The notes below the pieces were generated by a model, which did not search any database, was not told the DNA's origin, and saw nothing but the letters and a program-made list of their open reading frames with translations. From positions 4,588,001-4,652,000 of the forward strand of contig NZ_JASVWB010000002.1 in NCBI RefSeq assembly GCF_030287445.1: a stretch of 64,000 nucleotides of DNA, given 5' to 3'. The position numbers were made by a program, and so were the translations under genes. The DNA is from Streptomyces sp. ALI-76-A. Its GTDB lineage: Bacteria; Actinomycetota; Actinomycetes; Streptomycetales; Streptomycetaceae. Position 1 is the first letter of the stretch, and the number at the start of each line of letters is the position of its first letter. This document shows positions 37,230 to 49,535 of the stretch, piece after piece.

Positions 37230-37262
37230 TTCGGCCCCGCCTGCGCAACAGACGGGGCCGAA
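37230..37262 (-). terminator. Terminator after jag
   Basis: 10-bp stem TTCGGCCCCG / CGGGGCCGAA with a 13-base loop, just beyond the jag stop codon, closing the rpmH-rnpA-yidD-yidC-jag run. Confidence 0.7.
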
Positions 37263-37278
37263 GGGTCGTACGGACCGA

Positions 37279-37791
37279 TCAGGCGGGAAGCACAACGACG
37301 AAGCGCTCCGGCTCCTCGCCCTCGGACTCGCTGCGCAGGCCGGCGGACTTGACCGCGTCGTGCACGACCTTGCGCTCGAAAGGTGTCATCGGCTTCAGCT
37401 GGACGGGCTCGCCCGAGTTCTTGGCCTCGGCTGCGGCCTTGGCCCCCAGCTCGGAGAGTTCCTCGCGCTTCCTGGCGCGGTAGCCCGCGATGTCCAGCAT
37501 CAGCCGGCTGCGGTCCCCGGTCTCCCGGTGGACGGCCAGCCGCGTGAGCTCCTGCAAGGCTTCCAGCACCTCGCCGTCGCGCCCCACCAGCTTGTGCAGG
37601 TCACGGCTGGCCGAGTCGCTGACGATGGAGACAGCGGCTCGGTCGGCCTCGACGTCCATGTCGATGTCGCCGTCGAGATCGGCGATGTCCAGCAGACCCT
37701 CCAGGTAGTCCGCAGCGATCTCGCCCTCCTGCTCCAGGCGGGTCAGGGTGTCTGCACCCTCGGCAGCGGCGGAGGTGGTGCCTTCCGTCAC
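37279..37791 (-). CDS. jag: Jag/KhpB-type RNA-binding protein (KH and R3H domains)
   Basis: Protein of 170 residues. The first 30 residues are acidic; the KH part (about 30-95) contains [19 protein letters not shown] and the R3H part (about 100-165) ends in the typical [30 protein letters not shown] chaperone linked to wall synthesis and division in Gram-positives. GTG 37791. Directly after yidC in the same direction. Confidence 0.92.
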   Translation of the reverse strand: MTEGTTSAAAEGADTLTRLEQEGEIAADYLEGLLDIADLDGDIDMDVEADRAAVSIVSDSASRDLHKLVGRDGEVLEALQELTRLAVHRETGDRSRLMLDIAGYRARKREELSELGAKAAAEAKNSGEPVQLKPMTPFERKVVHDAVKSAGLRSESEGEEPERFVVVLPA

Positions 37792-37806
37792 GGGATGGAC
37801 TCCTTC

Positions 37807-39114
37807 TTACTTCTTGGACGGGGACTTGGGCCGCTGCGGGCCCTTGCGCTGTCCGGACTGGGCCTTGCTGCGGGCACTCCCGCCTGGCTTCTGGCCGGCT
37901 TTCTTGGCTGCGGGCTTGGCGTCCTCGGGCTGGTCGTCGGACTTGCTGAGCGACGTCTTCTCACCGGCTGGCTGCTCACCAACCGCCTTCTGAGCGGCCG
38001 CCTCGTCCGCGGCCTTCTGAGCGGCGGACTGACGCTGCGACTTGGACTGCCGCTTGGGCTGCTGGCGCTTGGGCGCGGCGGCGCTCGTCGGCGTGCCGTC
38101 CTCCGCCTGGGCGACGGCCACGGTCTCGCCCTTCACCACAGTGCCGTCCGCCTGGGCCGCGAGACCCGCCTTGTTCAGGCCGTTGATGAACTTGCGCTCG
38201 AACTCGTTGCGGTCGCGGCCCTTGGCCACGATGGCCTTGACGATGGCCTTCTGACCCCGGCCGCGCGTCTTGCCGTGGTGCGTGACGTGCTTGTACAGGC
38301 GGTCCAGGTACGCGGCCTGGGCCTTGGACCCCGGGGTCGGGTTGTTGCGGATGACGTACATCTGCTGACCCATGGTCCACAGGTTGGTGGTCAGCCAGTA
38401 GACGAGGACACCGACCGGGAAGTTGATGCCGAAGACGGCGAACATGATCGGGAAGACGTACATCAGCATCTTCTGCTGCTGCATGTACGGCGTCTTCACC
38501 GTGGTGTCGACGTTCTTCGTCATCAGCTGGCGCTGCGTGTAGAACTGCGAGGCCGACATCAGGACGATCATGACCGCGGTCACGACGCGGACGGTGGTCA
38601 GCGAGGCGTCGAGCGCGGCGACGTCCGAGGAGCTGTCGGTGAACTTCGCGGCCAGCGGGGCACCGACGATGTGCGCCTTCTGCGCGCTCTCCAGCAAGCT
38701 CTCGTTGATGACACCGATGGTGTCGTTGTTCGCGATGCTGTTGAGCACGTGGTACAGCGCGAAGAAGAACGGCGACTGCGCCAGGATGGGAAGGCACGAG
38801 GAGAGCGGGTTGGTACCCGTCTCCTTGTACAGCTTCATCATCTCTTCGGACTGACGCTGCTTGTCGTTCTTGTAGCGCTCCTGGATCTTCTTCATCTCGG
38901 GCTGCAGCGTCTGCATGGCCCGGGTCGCCTTGATCTGCTTCACGAAGAGCGGGATCAGGCAGATGCGGATCAGGATCACCAGAGACACGATGGACAGGCC
39001 CCAGGCCCACCCGGTGTCATCGCCGAAGATGGCGCCGTACACCGTGTGGAACTGGACGATGACCCAGGAGACAGGTGTCGTGATGAAGCTGAAGAAGCTG
39101 GCAATCGTGTCCAC
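37807..39114 (-). CDS. yidC: Membrane protein insertase YidC
   Basis: Protein of 435 residues. About five membrane segments in the first 270 residues, with the family segments [21 protein letters not shown] and [22 protein letters not shown]. The last 165 residues are a Lys/Gln/Ala-rich basic tail, long compared with most YidC proteins and probably ribosome-binding. Inserts and folds membrane proteins. GTG 39114, one base after the codons of yidD end, so tightly coupled. Confidence 0.95.
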   Translation of the reverse strand: MDTIASFFSFITTPVSWVIVQFHTVYGAIFGDDTGWAWGLSIVSLVILIRICLIPLFVKQIKATRAMQTLQPEMKKIQERYKNDKQRQSEEMMKLYKETGTNPLSSCLPILAQSPFFFALYHVLNSIANNDTIGVINESLLESAQKAHIVGAPLAAKFTDSSSDVAALDASLTTVRVVTAVMIVLMSASQFYTQRQLMTKNVDTTVKTPYMQQQKMLMYVFPIMFAVFGINFPVGVLVYWLTTNLWTMGQQMYVIRNNPTPGSKAQAAYLDRLYKHVTHHGKTRGRGQKAIVKAIVAKGRDRNEFERKFINGLNKAGLAAQADGTVVKGETVAVAQAEDGTPTSAAAPKRQQPKRQSKSQRQSAAQKAADEAAAQKAVGEQPAGEKTSLSKSDDQPEDAKPAAKKAGQKPGGSARSKAQSGQRKGPQRPKSPSKK

Positions 39115-39117
39115 TAA

Positions 39118-39471
39118 TCATGCTCCTTGGGCATGGGACGGGGTCTCTGCGGCCGGGCTCGAAGGAGCCTGCCCCTCGGTGGCCGATTCGGCGGAAGACG
39201 GCCCGCCCTTGCGTGCGCTCCAGGTGTTTCGCAGCATTTCGTGCCACCGCGGACGCTTGCGCGGCGGGACATGGTCCACACCGCCCAGCGACCACGGATT
39301 GCACCGCAGGATGCGCCAGGCCGTGAGTGCCGTGCCCTTGACCGCACCATGCCGGTCGATGGCCTGGTAGCCGTAGCGGGAGCACGACGGGTAGTACTTG
39401 CACACCGGCCCGAGCAGCGGGCTGATGGTCCACTGGTACAGCTTGATCAGCGCCAGCAGCGGGTACTTCAT
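39118..39471 (-). CDS. yidD: Membrane protein insertion efficiency factor YidD
   Basis: Protein of 117 residues with the signature [20 protein letters not shown] and RILRCNPW. The first 80 residues are the family; the remainder is an Ala/Ser/Glu-rich tail. Its ATG overlaps the rnpA stop by four bases. Helps YidC-dependent insertion. Confidence 0.94.
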   Translation of the reverse strand: MKYPLLALIKLYQWTISPLLGPVCKYYPSCSRYGYQAIDRHGAVKGTALTAWRILRCNPWSLGGVDHVPPRKRPRWHEMLRNTWSARKGGPSSAESATEGQAPSSPAAETPSHAQGA

Positions 39472-39839
39472 CGCGCGCCCCCTCCCAGCAGCCGCTCGAG
39501 GGCGGCGTCCAGGTCTCGGGCCAGTTGTGCATGGTCGGCGTCACCCGCACCGGGCAGCGCTCGTACGACTACCAGGCTACCGGGGGGCAGCAGGGGGACT
39601 CGGTCGCGCATCAGATGGCGGAGCCTGCGCTTCACCTTGTTGCGCACGACCGCACCGCCCACGGCTTTGCTGACAACGAAACCCGCACGCGTCGGGGGAG
39701 CGCTCTCCCCAGGCGCGTGCGGGTCCGTTGTACCGCTACGGAAGTGGACGACGAGAGACGGGCGTCCAGCCCGACGACCTCGTCGTACCGCGGTCGCGAA
39801 GTCCTCGCGCCGCCTCAGCCGGTTGTCGGTGGGCAGCAC
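39468..39839 (-). CDS. rnpA: Ribonuclease P protein component
   Basis: Protein of 123 residues. [30 protein letters not shown] start, and the RNR signature [15 protein letters not shown] at about 64-78. Binds the catalytic RNA that trims tRNA 5' ends. GTG 39839. Between rpmH and yidD as in nearly all bacteria. Confidence 0.95.
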   Translation of the reverse strand: MLPTDNRLRRREDFATAVRRGRRAGRPSLVVHFRSGTTDPHAPGESAPPTRAGFVVSKAVGGAVVRNKVKRRLRHLMRDRVPLLPPGSLVVVRALPGAGDADHAQLARDLDAALERLLGGGAR

Positions 39840-39860
39840 GACGTCATGACCTGACCGGGA

Positions 39861-39998
39861 TCAGGCGGACAGACGGGCGCGACCCTTGTTACGGCGGGTC
39901 GCGAGAATCGCGCGGCCGGCACGGGTCCGCATCCGCAGGCGAAAGCCGTGGGTCTTCGCGCGACGACGGTTGTTCGGCTGGAAGGTGCGCTTGCTCAC
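39861..39998 (-). CDS. rpmH: 50S ribosomal protein L34 (bL34)
   Basis: Protein of 45 residues, [20 protein letters not shown] at the start, ending KGRARLSA, initiated by GTG 39998. Very basic. First gene of the minus-strand run leading to jag, divergent from dnaA. Confidence 0.97.
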   Translation of the reverse strand: MSKRTFQPNNRRRAKTHGFRLRMRTRAGRAILATRRNKGRARLSA

Positions 39999-40370
39999 TC
40001 GGGGGCTCCAGAAAGAAATCGGGGTTTGCGGGCGCCGTCCTGGCTGTCACCGTGCGCCCACGAGTAGCTCGCGTCACGCCCGAGTGCACCGCTGACCGAT
40101 CACCCAAATGATCTGTGCCCATCGGAGGCAGGCGGCAGCAGCCATCGACAACTCGACCTGGTTACGGTACGCGCGGCTACGCCATCCGGTCAAACCAGGG
40201 GTCACCGGGAGACACTGTCCACAGGCTGGGGACAACAACTTGAACCTCAGCCGTCGCCCTGACTACCGTGGCTGAACTCCGATTCGTTCCCTTGTAGCTG
40301 TCCCACCCCATTTGAATCCCGACCGGTCCCGAACCACACGTTCGTGGGACCCCGTGAGAGAGCGTGCCCT
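39999..40370. other. rpmH / dnaA divergent promoter region
   Basis: No gene is seen. It holds the promoters for both genes and the inverted DnaA-box pair listed separately. Confidence 0.7.
40215..40235. promoter_or_regulatory. Inverted DnaA-box pair in dnaA promoter region
   Basis: CTGTCCACA at 40215-40223 and TGGGGACAA at 40227-40235, in opposite orientation with three bases between, each one mismatch from TTGTCCACA. DnaA boxes in the dnaA promoter are known in Streptomyces and point to autoregulation. Confidence 0.7.
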
Positions 40371-42296
40371 GTGGCTGACGTACCTGCCGATCTTGCCGCA
40401 GTGTGGCCACGAGTACTGGAGCAGCTTCTCGGTGAGGGGCGCGGGCAGGGGGTCGAGACCAAGGACGAGCACTGGATCCGCCGCTGCCAGCCCCTCGCGC
40501 TGGTCGCGGACACCGCCCTGCTCGCCGTACCGAACGAATTTGCGAAGGGCGTGCTCGAGGGCCGGCTCGCGCCGATCGTCAGCGAGACACTGACCCGCGA
40601 GTGCGGCCGGCCGATCCGCATCGCGATCACCGTCGACGACTCGGCGGGCGAGCCCCAGGCCCCGCCTATGCCCTCCTCCCGACCCCAGCAGCAGCGCTAC
40701 GAGGAGCCCGAGCCCCCGCCCCATCAGTACGAGGGCTACGGCCGCCACCGCGCCGACGACCACCGGCAGGCCCGCGGCGAGCAGCACCCCGGCTCCCAGG
40801 GTGACCACGGCCCCCGCCCGGACCAGCTCCCGACCGCCCGCCCCGCGTATCCCTCCGAGTACCAGCGCCCCGAACCCGGCGCCTGGCCCCGGCCGCCGCA
40901 GGACGAGTACAGCTGGCAGCAGCAGCGGCTCGGCTTTCCGGAGCGCGACCCGTACGCGTCGCCGTCCCAGGACTCGTACGGTTCCCCGTCCCAGGACTCG
41001 TACGGATCCCGCGCGCAGGACTCCTACTCCCAGGACTACCGTCCGCAGCCGATGGACCGCGGCCCGTACGACGGCCAGCGTCCCGACTACGACCAGTCGC
41101 GTGGCGACTACGACCAGCGTGACGGCCGCCGGGACCGCCCCGAGATGCCGTCCGGCTCCGGTCACGTCCACCGCGGCGGTCCGGTCGGTTCCCAGCTGCC
41201 CGCCAACGGCGCCCCCGGCCCACTGGCCGCGCAGCCCGCGCCGGCGACCGGTCCCGGTGAGCCGACCGCGCGCCTGAACCCGAAATACCTCTTCGACACG
41301 TTCGTCATCGGCGCCTCGAACCGGTTCGCGCACGCGGCCGCGGTGGCCGTCGCCGAGGCACCCGCGAAGGCGTACAACCCCCTGTTCATCTACGGGGAGT
41401 CGGGACTGGGCAAGACCCACCTGCTGCACGCGATCGGGCACTACGCGCGCAGCCTCTACCCGGGCACGCGGGTGCGCTACGTGAGCTCGGAGGAGTTCAC
41501 CAACGAGTTCATCAACTCCATCCGCGACGGCAAGGGCGACAGCTTCCGCAAGCGCTACCGCGAGATGGACATCCTGCTCGTCGACGACATCCAGTTCCTC
41601 GCGGACAAGGAGTCGACGCAGGAGGAGTTCTTCCACACGTTCAACACGCTCCACAACGCGAACAAGCAGATCGTGCTCTCCAGCGACCGGCCGCCCAAGC
41701 AGCTGGTGACCCTGGAGGACCGGCTGCGGAACCGTTTCGAGTGGGGCCTGATCACCGACGTGCAGCCGCCCGAGCTGGAGACGCGTATCGCCATCCTCCG
41801 CAAGAAGGCGGTCCAGGAGCAGCTCAACGCCCCGCCGGAGGTACTGGAGTTCATCGCCTCGCGGATCTCCCGCAACATCCGCGAGCTGGAGGGGGCGCTG
41901 ATCCGGGTCACGGCGTTCGCGTCGCTCAACCGGCAGCCGGTGGACCTGGGCCTGACGGAGATCGTCCTCAAGGACCTCATCCCCGGCGGCGAGGACTCGG
42001 CGCCCGAGATCACCGCCACGGCCATCATGGGCGCGACCGCCGATTACTTCGGCCTCATGGTCGAGGACCTGTGCGGCACCTCACGCGGGCGCGCGCTCGT
42101 CACCGCTCGCCAGATCGCCATGTACCTGTGCCGCGAGCTGACCGACCTCTCCCTGCCGAAGATCGGCGCGCTGTTCGGCGGCCGCGACCACACCACCGTG
42201 ATGCACGCTGACCGCAAGATCCGCAATCTGATGGCCGAGCGGCGCTCCATCTACAACCAGGTGACCGAGTTGACGAACCGCATCAAGAACGCCTGA
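40371..42296 (+). CDS. dnaA: Chromosomal replication initiator DnaA
   Basis: Protein of 641 residues, longer than most because of domain II. Domain I 1-90; domain II about 90-300, rich in Pro, Gln, Asp, Tyr and containing a repeated SPSQDSYG octad (about 197-220). AAA+ domain III has Walker A GESGLGKT at 342-349 and Walker [11 protein letters not shown] at 401-410; domain IV has the box-reading motif [15 protein letters not shown] 40371 begins [12 protein letters not shown] as in relatives. Opens oriC just downstream. A strong terminator follows. Confidence 0.98.
   Translation: MADVPADLAAVWPRVLEQLLGEGRGQGVETKDEHWIRRCQPLALVADTALLAVPNEFAKGVLEGRLAPIVSETLTRECGRPIRIAITVDDSAGEPQAPPMPSSRPQQQRYEEPEPPPHQYEGYGRHRADDHRQARGEQHPGSQGDHGPRPDQLPTARPAYPSEYQRPEPGAWPRPPQDEYSWQQQRLGFPERDPYASPSQDSYGSPSQDSYGSRAQDSYSQDYRPQPMDRGPYDGQRPDYDQSRGDYDQRDGRRDRPEMPSGSGHVHRGGPVGSQLPANGAPGPLAAQPAPATGPGEPTARLNPKYLFDTFVIGASNRFAHAAAVAVAEAPAKAYNPLFIYGESGLGKTHLLHAIGHYARSLYPGTRVRYVSSEEFTNEFINSIRDGKGDSFRKRYREMDILLVDDIQFLADKESTQEEFFHTFNTLHNANKQIVLSSDRPPKQLVTLEDRLRNRFEWGLITDVQPPELETRIAILRKKAVQEQLNAPPEVLEFIASRISRNIRELEGALIRVTAFASLNRQPVDLGLTEIVLKDLIPGGEDSAPEITATAIMGATADYFGLMVEDLCGTSRGRALVTARQIAMYLCRELTDLSLPKIGALFGGRDHTTVMHADRKIRNLMAERRSIYNQVTELTNRIKNA
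40953..41030 (+). repeat. In-frame octad repeat in DnaA domain II
   Basis: Three near-tandem units of the type SPSQDSYG / SRAQDSYS in the disordered linker of DnaA. Likely length-variable between strains. Confidence 0.6.
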
Positions 42297-42319
42297 CCGC
42301 CGCGCAGACGCGTCACCGA

Positions 42320-42350
42320 GGGCGCCCCCGGACCGGATCCGGGGGCGCCC
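42320..42350 (+). terminator. dnaA terminator
   Basis: Perfect 13-bp stem GGGCGCCCCCGGA / TCCGGGGGCGCCC with a five-base loop, followed by TTCTTCG, just downstream of dnaA. It isolates oriC from dnaA transcription. Confidence 0.88.
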
Positions 42351-43153
42351 TTCTTCGTGCGCCCGTCACCAGCTGTTCGATTACCTGCCGGGTTACGGCC
42401 TCTCTCCACAGATTCGGTGACTTTTTCCCGTCCACACCCTGGGGACTGGGGAGTTGTCCAGATCGTGTCCACAGGCGCCCGAGGTGAGAGACCATCAGGC
42501 CAGGTCAAGTGCTTGTGGATTCGTGGACAAAGGATGTCCACAGGCTGTGGACGAAGGGATGGTCCACAGCCTGTGCACCAAGTTGTCCACCGGCGGCCCA
42601 CAGGCTGTGGTCGGTTGTCCCCAGCGATCCCCAGCTTCTCCACATGCCTGTCCACTGTTCGGCAACGTGATGTGCCTGATCACCGGGTCGAGTGAAAGGC
42701 GTCACACGAAGGTGCCGGGTTGGCCTGTGGGAAAGGTGGGTAAAGCTGGGGACGGCGCTGGGGAGAACTCCCCTCAAGCTGTGCATGGAGTGTGCAGAAC
42801 TTTCTGTTCTCCACAGACAGGCCCGGTTGTCCACCGCCGCCGCCCACAGGCCCCGTGGACAAAATTTCCAGTCTGACCTGCACAAACGAGGTTATCCACG
42901 GTATCCACAGGCCCTACTACTACTCCCAACTAGAGAGAGCTGGGAATCCGTTTCGAAGTGGGTCCTGTGCACAACTCGCCGCTCGGCGCCCGACTGCCCC
43001 TCGTCACGACTTGACCCCGAGAGGCACCTACTGTCAGTGGGGTGCGTCAGACTGTTCCCCGGCGTCCTTCCCCGCAGTGGGGCCGACGACACCGAGACAG
43101 ACGACGAAGCCAGGCAGGCCGAGAAGCGCCGGCAACAGCAGGAGGCGGCAACA
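42351..43153. other. oriC: Chromosomal replication origin oriC
   Basis: Gene-free 0.8 kb between dnaA and dnaN with about 20 DnaA-box-like 9-mers. On plus: CCGTCCACA 42428, TTGTCCAGA 42454, GTGTCCACA 42465, ATGTCCACA 42534, TGGTCCACA 42560, TTGTCCACC 42583, TTGTCCCCA 42615, TTCTCCACA 42636, TTCTCCACA 42807, TTGTCCACC 42827, TTATCCACG 42892, GTATCCACA 42901. On minus: CGTGGACAA 42522, TGTGGACGA 42546, CGTGGACAA 42854, TGTGCACAA 42966. Weaker ones lie at 42402, 42648 and 42726. They form two clusters (42.43-42.66 and 42.80-42.97 kb) around a spacer with few boxes. Most are one base off TTGTCCACA, as expected for the Streptomyces origin. Confidence 0.95.
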
Positions 43154-44284
43154 GTGAAGATCCGGGTGGAACGCGACGTACTCGCGGAGGCAGTGGCCTG
43201 GGCGGCACGCAGCCTCCCGGCCCGTCCGCCGGCGCCTGTCCTCGCCGGCCTTCTGCTGAAGGCCGAGAACGGCCAGCTGAGCCTGTCCAGCTTCGACTAC
43301 GAGGTCTCCGCACGGGTGTCCGTGGAGGCGGAGGTCGAGGAGGAGGGCACGGTCCTCGTCTCGGGCCGCCTGCTCGCCGACATCTCCCGCGCCCTGCCCA
43401 ACCGGCCGGTGGAGATCTCCACAGACGGTGTACGGGCGACGGTGGTGTGCGGCTCCTCGCGCTTCACCCTCCACACACTGCCTGTGGAGGAGTACCCGGC
43501 CCTGCCGCAGATGCCGAACGCCACGGGCACCGTCCCCGGTGAGGTCTTCGCCTCCGCCGCCGCCCAGGTCGCCATCGCCGCCGGACGCGACGACACGCTG
43601 CCCGTCCTGACCGGTGTGCGGATCGAGATCGAGGGCGACACCGTCACGCTGGCGTCCACCGACCGCTACCGCTTCGCGGTCCGTGAGTTCCTGTGGAAGC
43701 CGGAGAACCCGGAGGCGTCCGCGGTCGCCCTGGTGCCCGCCAAGACGCTCCTGGACACCGCCAAGGCCCTCACGAGCGGCGACAGCGTCATCCTGGCGCT
43801 GTCCGGCTCCGGCGCGGGCGAGGGGCTCATCGGCTTCGAGGGCGCCGGTCGTCGCACGACGACCCGGCTCCTGGAGGGCGACCTCCCGAAGTACCGCTCG
43901 CTGTTCCCGACGGAGTTCAACTCGGTGGCCGTGATCGAGACCGCCCCCTTCGTGGAGGCCGTCAAGCGTGTGGCCCTGGTCGCCGAGCGCAACACCCCGG
44001 TGCGGCTCAGCTTCGAGCAGGGCGTGCTGATCCTGGAGGCCGGCTCCAGCGACGACGCACAGGCTGTGGAGAGGGTCGACGCCCAGCTGGAGGGCGACGA
44101 CGTCTCTATCGCCTTCAACCCGACGTTCCTGCTGGACGGTCTGAGCGCCATCGACTCCCCGGTGGCCCAGCTGTCGTTCACGACGTCCACCAAGCCCGCG
44201 CTGCTCAGCGGCAAGCCGGCGCTGGACGCCGAGGCGGACGAGGCCTACAAGTACCTGATCATGCCGGTGCGGCTGAGCGGCTGA
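43154..44284 (+). CDS. dnaN: DNA polymerase III beta subunit (sliding clamp)
   Basis: Protein of 376 residues, three repeated clamp domains, starting MKIRVERDVLAEAVAW and ending YKYLIMPVRLSG with the conserved C-terminal (M)PVRL. GTG 43154 follows GGAGGCGGCAACA. Dimeric ring that tethers the polymerase. The long open frame upstream runs through oriC and is not coding. Confidence 0.97.
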   Translation: MKIRVERDVLAEAVAWAARSLPARPPAPVLAGLLLKAENGQLSLSSFDYEVSARVSVEAEVEEEGTVLVSGRLLADISRALPNRPVEISTDGVRATVVCGSSRFTLHTLPVEEYPALPQMPNATGTVPGEVFASAAAQVAIAAGRDDTLPVLTGVRIEIEGDTVTLASTDRYRFAVREFLWKPENPEASAVALVPAKTLLDTAKALTSGDSVILALSGSGAGEGLIGFEGAGRRTTTRLLEGDLPKYRSLFPTEFNSVAVIETAPFVEAVKRVALVAERNTPVRLSFEQGVLILEAGSSDDAQAVERVDAQLEGDDVSIAFNPTFLLDGLSAIDSPVAQLSFTTSTKPALLSGKPALDAEADEAYKYLIMPVRLSG

Positions 44285-44424
44285 GCGGCTCCTTCGGAGA
44301 ACCCGCAGGTCGGGGCCTACGTTTGAGCGCGTATGCCCACAGATGTGCGCGAGCGTCCGGGTTTAGGCTCGGACGCAGGTACGGAAGTGCCGTAACGCCA
44401 CGTCGCACACCTAAGGAACAACTG

Positions 44425-45300
44425 ATGGAGCTCGGTCTCGTCGGCCTCGGCAAGATGGGCGGCAACATGCGCGAGCGGATCCGCCGCGCAGGCCACACCG
44501 TCGTCGGATACGACCGCAACCCGGACCTCGCCGATGTCCACAGCCTGGAAGAGCTTGTGGGCAAGCTCAAGGGTCCGCGTGTGGTGTGGGTGATGGTCCC
44601 GGCCGGTGCCGCGACCCAGGCCACCGTCGACGCACTCGGCGAGCTGCTGGAGCCCGGTGACGTCGTCGTGGACGGCGGGAACTCCCGCTGGACCGACGAC
44701 GAGAAGCACGCCGTGGAACTGGCCGCCAAGGGCATCGGCTTCGTCGACTGCGGTGTCTCCGGGGGCGTCTGGGGCCTGGAGAACGGCTACGCGCTGATGT
44801 ACGGCGGTGACGCGGAGAACGTCGCCAAGGTGCAGCCGATCTTCGACGCCCTCAAGCCGGCGGGCGACGCGGGCTCGGTGCACGCCGGCAAGGTCGGTGC
44901 GGGCCACTTCGCGAAGATGGTCCACAACGGCATCGAGTACGCCATGATGCAGGCCTACGCCGAGGGCTGGGAGCTGCTGGAGAAGGTCGACTCGGTGACC
45001 GACGTCCGGGAGGTCTTCCGCTCCTGGCAGGAGGGCACCGTCATCCGTTCCTGGCTCCTGGACCTCGCGGTGAACGCCCTCGACGAGGACGAGCACCTGG
45101 ACAGGCTCAAGGGTTTTGCCCAGGACTCGGGCGAGGGACGCTGGACTGTGGAAGCCGCCATCGACAACGCCGTGCCGCTGCCCGCGATCACGGCCTCCCT
45201 CTTCGCGCGGTTCGCGTCGCGCCAGGAGGACTCTCCGCAGATGAAGATGATCGCCGCGCTGCGCAACCAGTTCGGTGGCCACGCGGTCGAGAAGAAGTAA
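44425..45300 (+). CDS. gnd: 6-phosphogluconate dehydrogenase, decarboxylating, short (Gnd/GntZ-like) type
   Basis: Protein of 291 residues. NADP/NAD site GLVGLGKMGGNM at 4-15, VDGGNSRWTDD, the substrate motif DCGVSGGVWGLENGY, and the catalytic lysine segment GHFAKMVHNGIEY. The length is that of the tetrameric short class rather than the 470-residue form. Oxidises 6-phosphogluconate to ribulose-5-phosphate. Placed between dnaN and recF, a feature of Streptomyces and some relatives. ATG 44425 follows TAAGGAACAACTG. Confidence 0.93.
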   Translation: MELGLVGLGKMGGNMRERIRRAGHTVVGYDRNPDLADVHSLEELVGKLKGPRVVWVMVPAGAATQATVDALGELLEPGDVVVDGGNSRWTDDEKHAVELAAKGIGFVDCGVSGGVWGLENGYALMYGGDAENVAKVQPIFDALKPAGDAGSVHAGKVGAGHFAKMVHNGIEYAMMQAYAEGWELLEKVDSVTDVREVFRSWQEGTVIRSWLLDLAVNALDEDEHLDRLKGFAQDSGEGRWTVEAAIDNAVPLPAITASLFARFASRQEDSPQMKMIAALRNQFGGHAVEKK

Positions 45301-45352
45301 TCCACAGGGCTGCTCGGCGGTCCACAACCCTGAGGGAGGTCGGTGAACGACC

Positions 45353-46474
45353 ATGCACGTCACGCATCTGTCGCTGGCCGACTTCCGCTCGTACGCCCGG
45401 GTCGACGTTCCGCTCGACCCGGGCGTCACCGCCTTCGTCGGCCCGAACGGGCAGGGCAAGACGAACCTCGTCGAGGCGATCGGCTACCTCGCCACCCTCG
45501 GCAGCCACCGCGTCTCCTCCGACGCCCCCCTGGTGCGCATGGGCGCCGACCGGGCGGTCATCCGGGCGCAGGTCCAGCAGGGCGAGCGTCGGCAGCTGGT
45601 CGAGCTGGAGCTGAACCCCGGCAGGGCCAACCGCGCCCGCGTCAACAGGTCCTCGCAGGTCAGGCCGCGTGACGTGCTCGGCATCGTACGGACCGTGCTG
45701 TTCGCTCCCGAGGACCTCGCCCTGGTGAAGGGCGACCCCGGGGAGCGGCGCCGCTTCCTCGACGAGCTGATCACCGCCCGCTCGCCGCGCATGGCCGGCG
45801 TCCGCTCCGACTACGAGCGGGTCCTCAGGCAGCGCAACACCCTCCTGAAGTCGGCCGCGATGGCCAGGCGGCACGGCGGGCGCTCCCTGGACCTGTCCAC
45901 GCTCGACGTCTGGGACCAGCACCTCGCGCGTGTGGGCGCCGAGCTGCTCGCCCAGCGGCTCGACCTGATCGCCGCGATCCAGCCGCTCGCCGACAAGGCC
46001 TACGAGCAGCTGGCCCCCGGCGGCGGTCCGGTGGCCCTCGACTACAAGCCGTCCGCGCCCGGCGAGGCGCACACCCGCGAGGACCTCTACGAGCAGCTGA
46101 CGGCCGCGCTGCTGGAGGCCCGCAAGCAGGAGATCGAGCGGGGCGTCACCCTGGTCGGGCCGCACCGTGACGAGCTGCTCCTCAAGCTCGGTCAGCTGCC
46201 CGCCAAGGGCTACGCCTCCCACGGCGAGTCGTGGTCCTACGCGCTCGCGCTGCGCCTGGCGTCGTACGACCTCCTCCGGGCCGAGGGCAACGAGCCGGTG
46301 CTCGTCCTCGACGACGTCTTCGCCGAGCTGGACACCCGTCGCCGCGAACGTCTGGCCGAGCTGGTCGCGCCGGGCGAGCAGGTTCTGGTGACCGCCGCGG
46401 TCGACGACGACGTACCGCACGTACTGACCGGGACGCGGTTCACGGTGGCGGACGGGGCGGTGGAGCGCGCGTGA
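45353..46474 (+). CDS. recF: DNA replication and repair protein RecF
   Basis: Protein of 373 residues. Walker A GPNGQGKT at 30-37, the ABC-type signature around [14 protein letters not shown], and Walker [13 protein letters not shown]. Loads RecA at gaps with RecO and RecR. ATG 45353, 52 bp after gnd. The DUF721 gene starts inside its stop codon. Confidence 0.96.
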   Translation: MHVTHLSLADFRSYARVDVPLDPGVTAFVGPNGQGKTNLVEAIGYLATLGSHRVSSDAPLVRMGADRAVIRAQVQQGERRQLVELELNPGRANRARVNRSSQVRPRDVLGIVRTVLFAPEDLALVKGDPGERRRFLDELITARSPRMAGVRSDYERVLRQRNTLLKSAAMARRHGGRSLDLSTLDVWDQHLARVGAELLAQRLDLIAAIQPLADKAYEQLAPGGGPVALDYKPSAPGEAHTREDLYEQLTAALLEARKQEIERGVTLVGPHRDELLLKLGQLPAKGYASHGESWSYALALRLASYDLLRAEGNEPVLVLDDVFAELDTRRRERLAELVAPGEQVLVTAAVDDDVPHVLTGTRFTVADGAVERA

Positions 46475-47046
46475 GCGCGGACGAGCCCGCACCGCGCCCG
46501 GAGGCCGGCGCGGCCGACGGCCCCACCCCCGGACCGGGCAAAAGCCCGGAACCCTCCGGTGTCGACCTCGCGCGCGTGGCGCTCAGGGCGGCGAGGGAAC
46601 AGGCACGCGCGCGTGGGGACGCGGCACAGCAGAAGAAGCAGGCGCGGCGCGGCGGTCTGCGTTCCGGCGCACGGGCCGACGGACGCGACCCCATGGCGCT
46701 CGGCGCCGCCATCAACCGGCTGCTCACCGAGCGCGGCTGGGAGACGCCGGCCGCGGTCGGCGGGGTGATGGGCCGCTGGCCGCAGATCGTCGGCGAGGAC
46801 GTCGCCAAGCACTGCGAGCCGGAGAAGTACGACGAGGACGAGCGGATCCTGGTCGTGCGCTGCGACTCCACGGCCTGGGCGACGAACCTGCGCCTGCTCG
46901 CCCCCACCCTCGTCGCCCGCCTCAACGAGGACCTCGGCCACGGCGCCGTGAAGCTGATCAAGGTGAACGGACCGAACGGTCCCGCCCGCCGCTACGGGCC
47001 CCTGCGCGCCCCCGGCAGCACGGGTCCCGGCGACACCTACGGGTGA
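46471..47046 (+). CDS. dciA: DUF721 / DciA-type helicase loader
   Basis: Protein of 191 residues. The N-terminal 75 are basic and disordered; the DciA domain (about 90-165) starts [25 protein letters not shown] and includes [17 protein letters not shown]. DciA recruits the DnaB helicase in bacteria lacking DnaC or DnaI, and the mycobacterial homologue lies in the same place between recF and gyrB. GTG 46471 overlaps the recF stop by four bases, so translation is coupled. The gene symbol is by family. Confidence 0.85.
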   Translation: MSADEPAPRPEAGAADGPTPGPGKSPEPSGVDLARVALRAAREQARARGDAAQQKKQARRGGLRSGARADGRDPMALGAAINRLLTERGWETPAAVGGVMGRWPQIVGEDVAKHCEPEKYDEDERILVVRCDSTAWATNLRLLAPTLVARLNEDLGHGAVKLIKVNGPNGPARRYGPLRAPGSTGPGDTYG

Positions 47047-49493
<2,447 letters not shown>

Positions 49494-49535
49494 GTCGGTC
49501 TCAGCTGACCGCACCAGGAAGGATCCTCACCAGCA

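Noticed and set aside
42692..43153. Long open frame running through oriC into dnaN
   Set aside because: It crosses DnaA boxes, has non-coding composition, and the true dnaN start at 43154 has a good ribosome site.
42297..43153. CRISPR-like or phage repeats at oriC
   Set aside because: The repeats are 9-mers matching the DnaA box, with irregular spacing and both orientations, so they are initiator sites.
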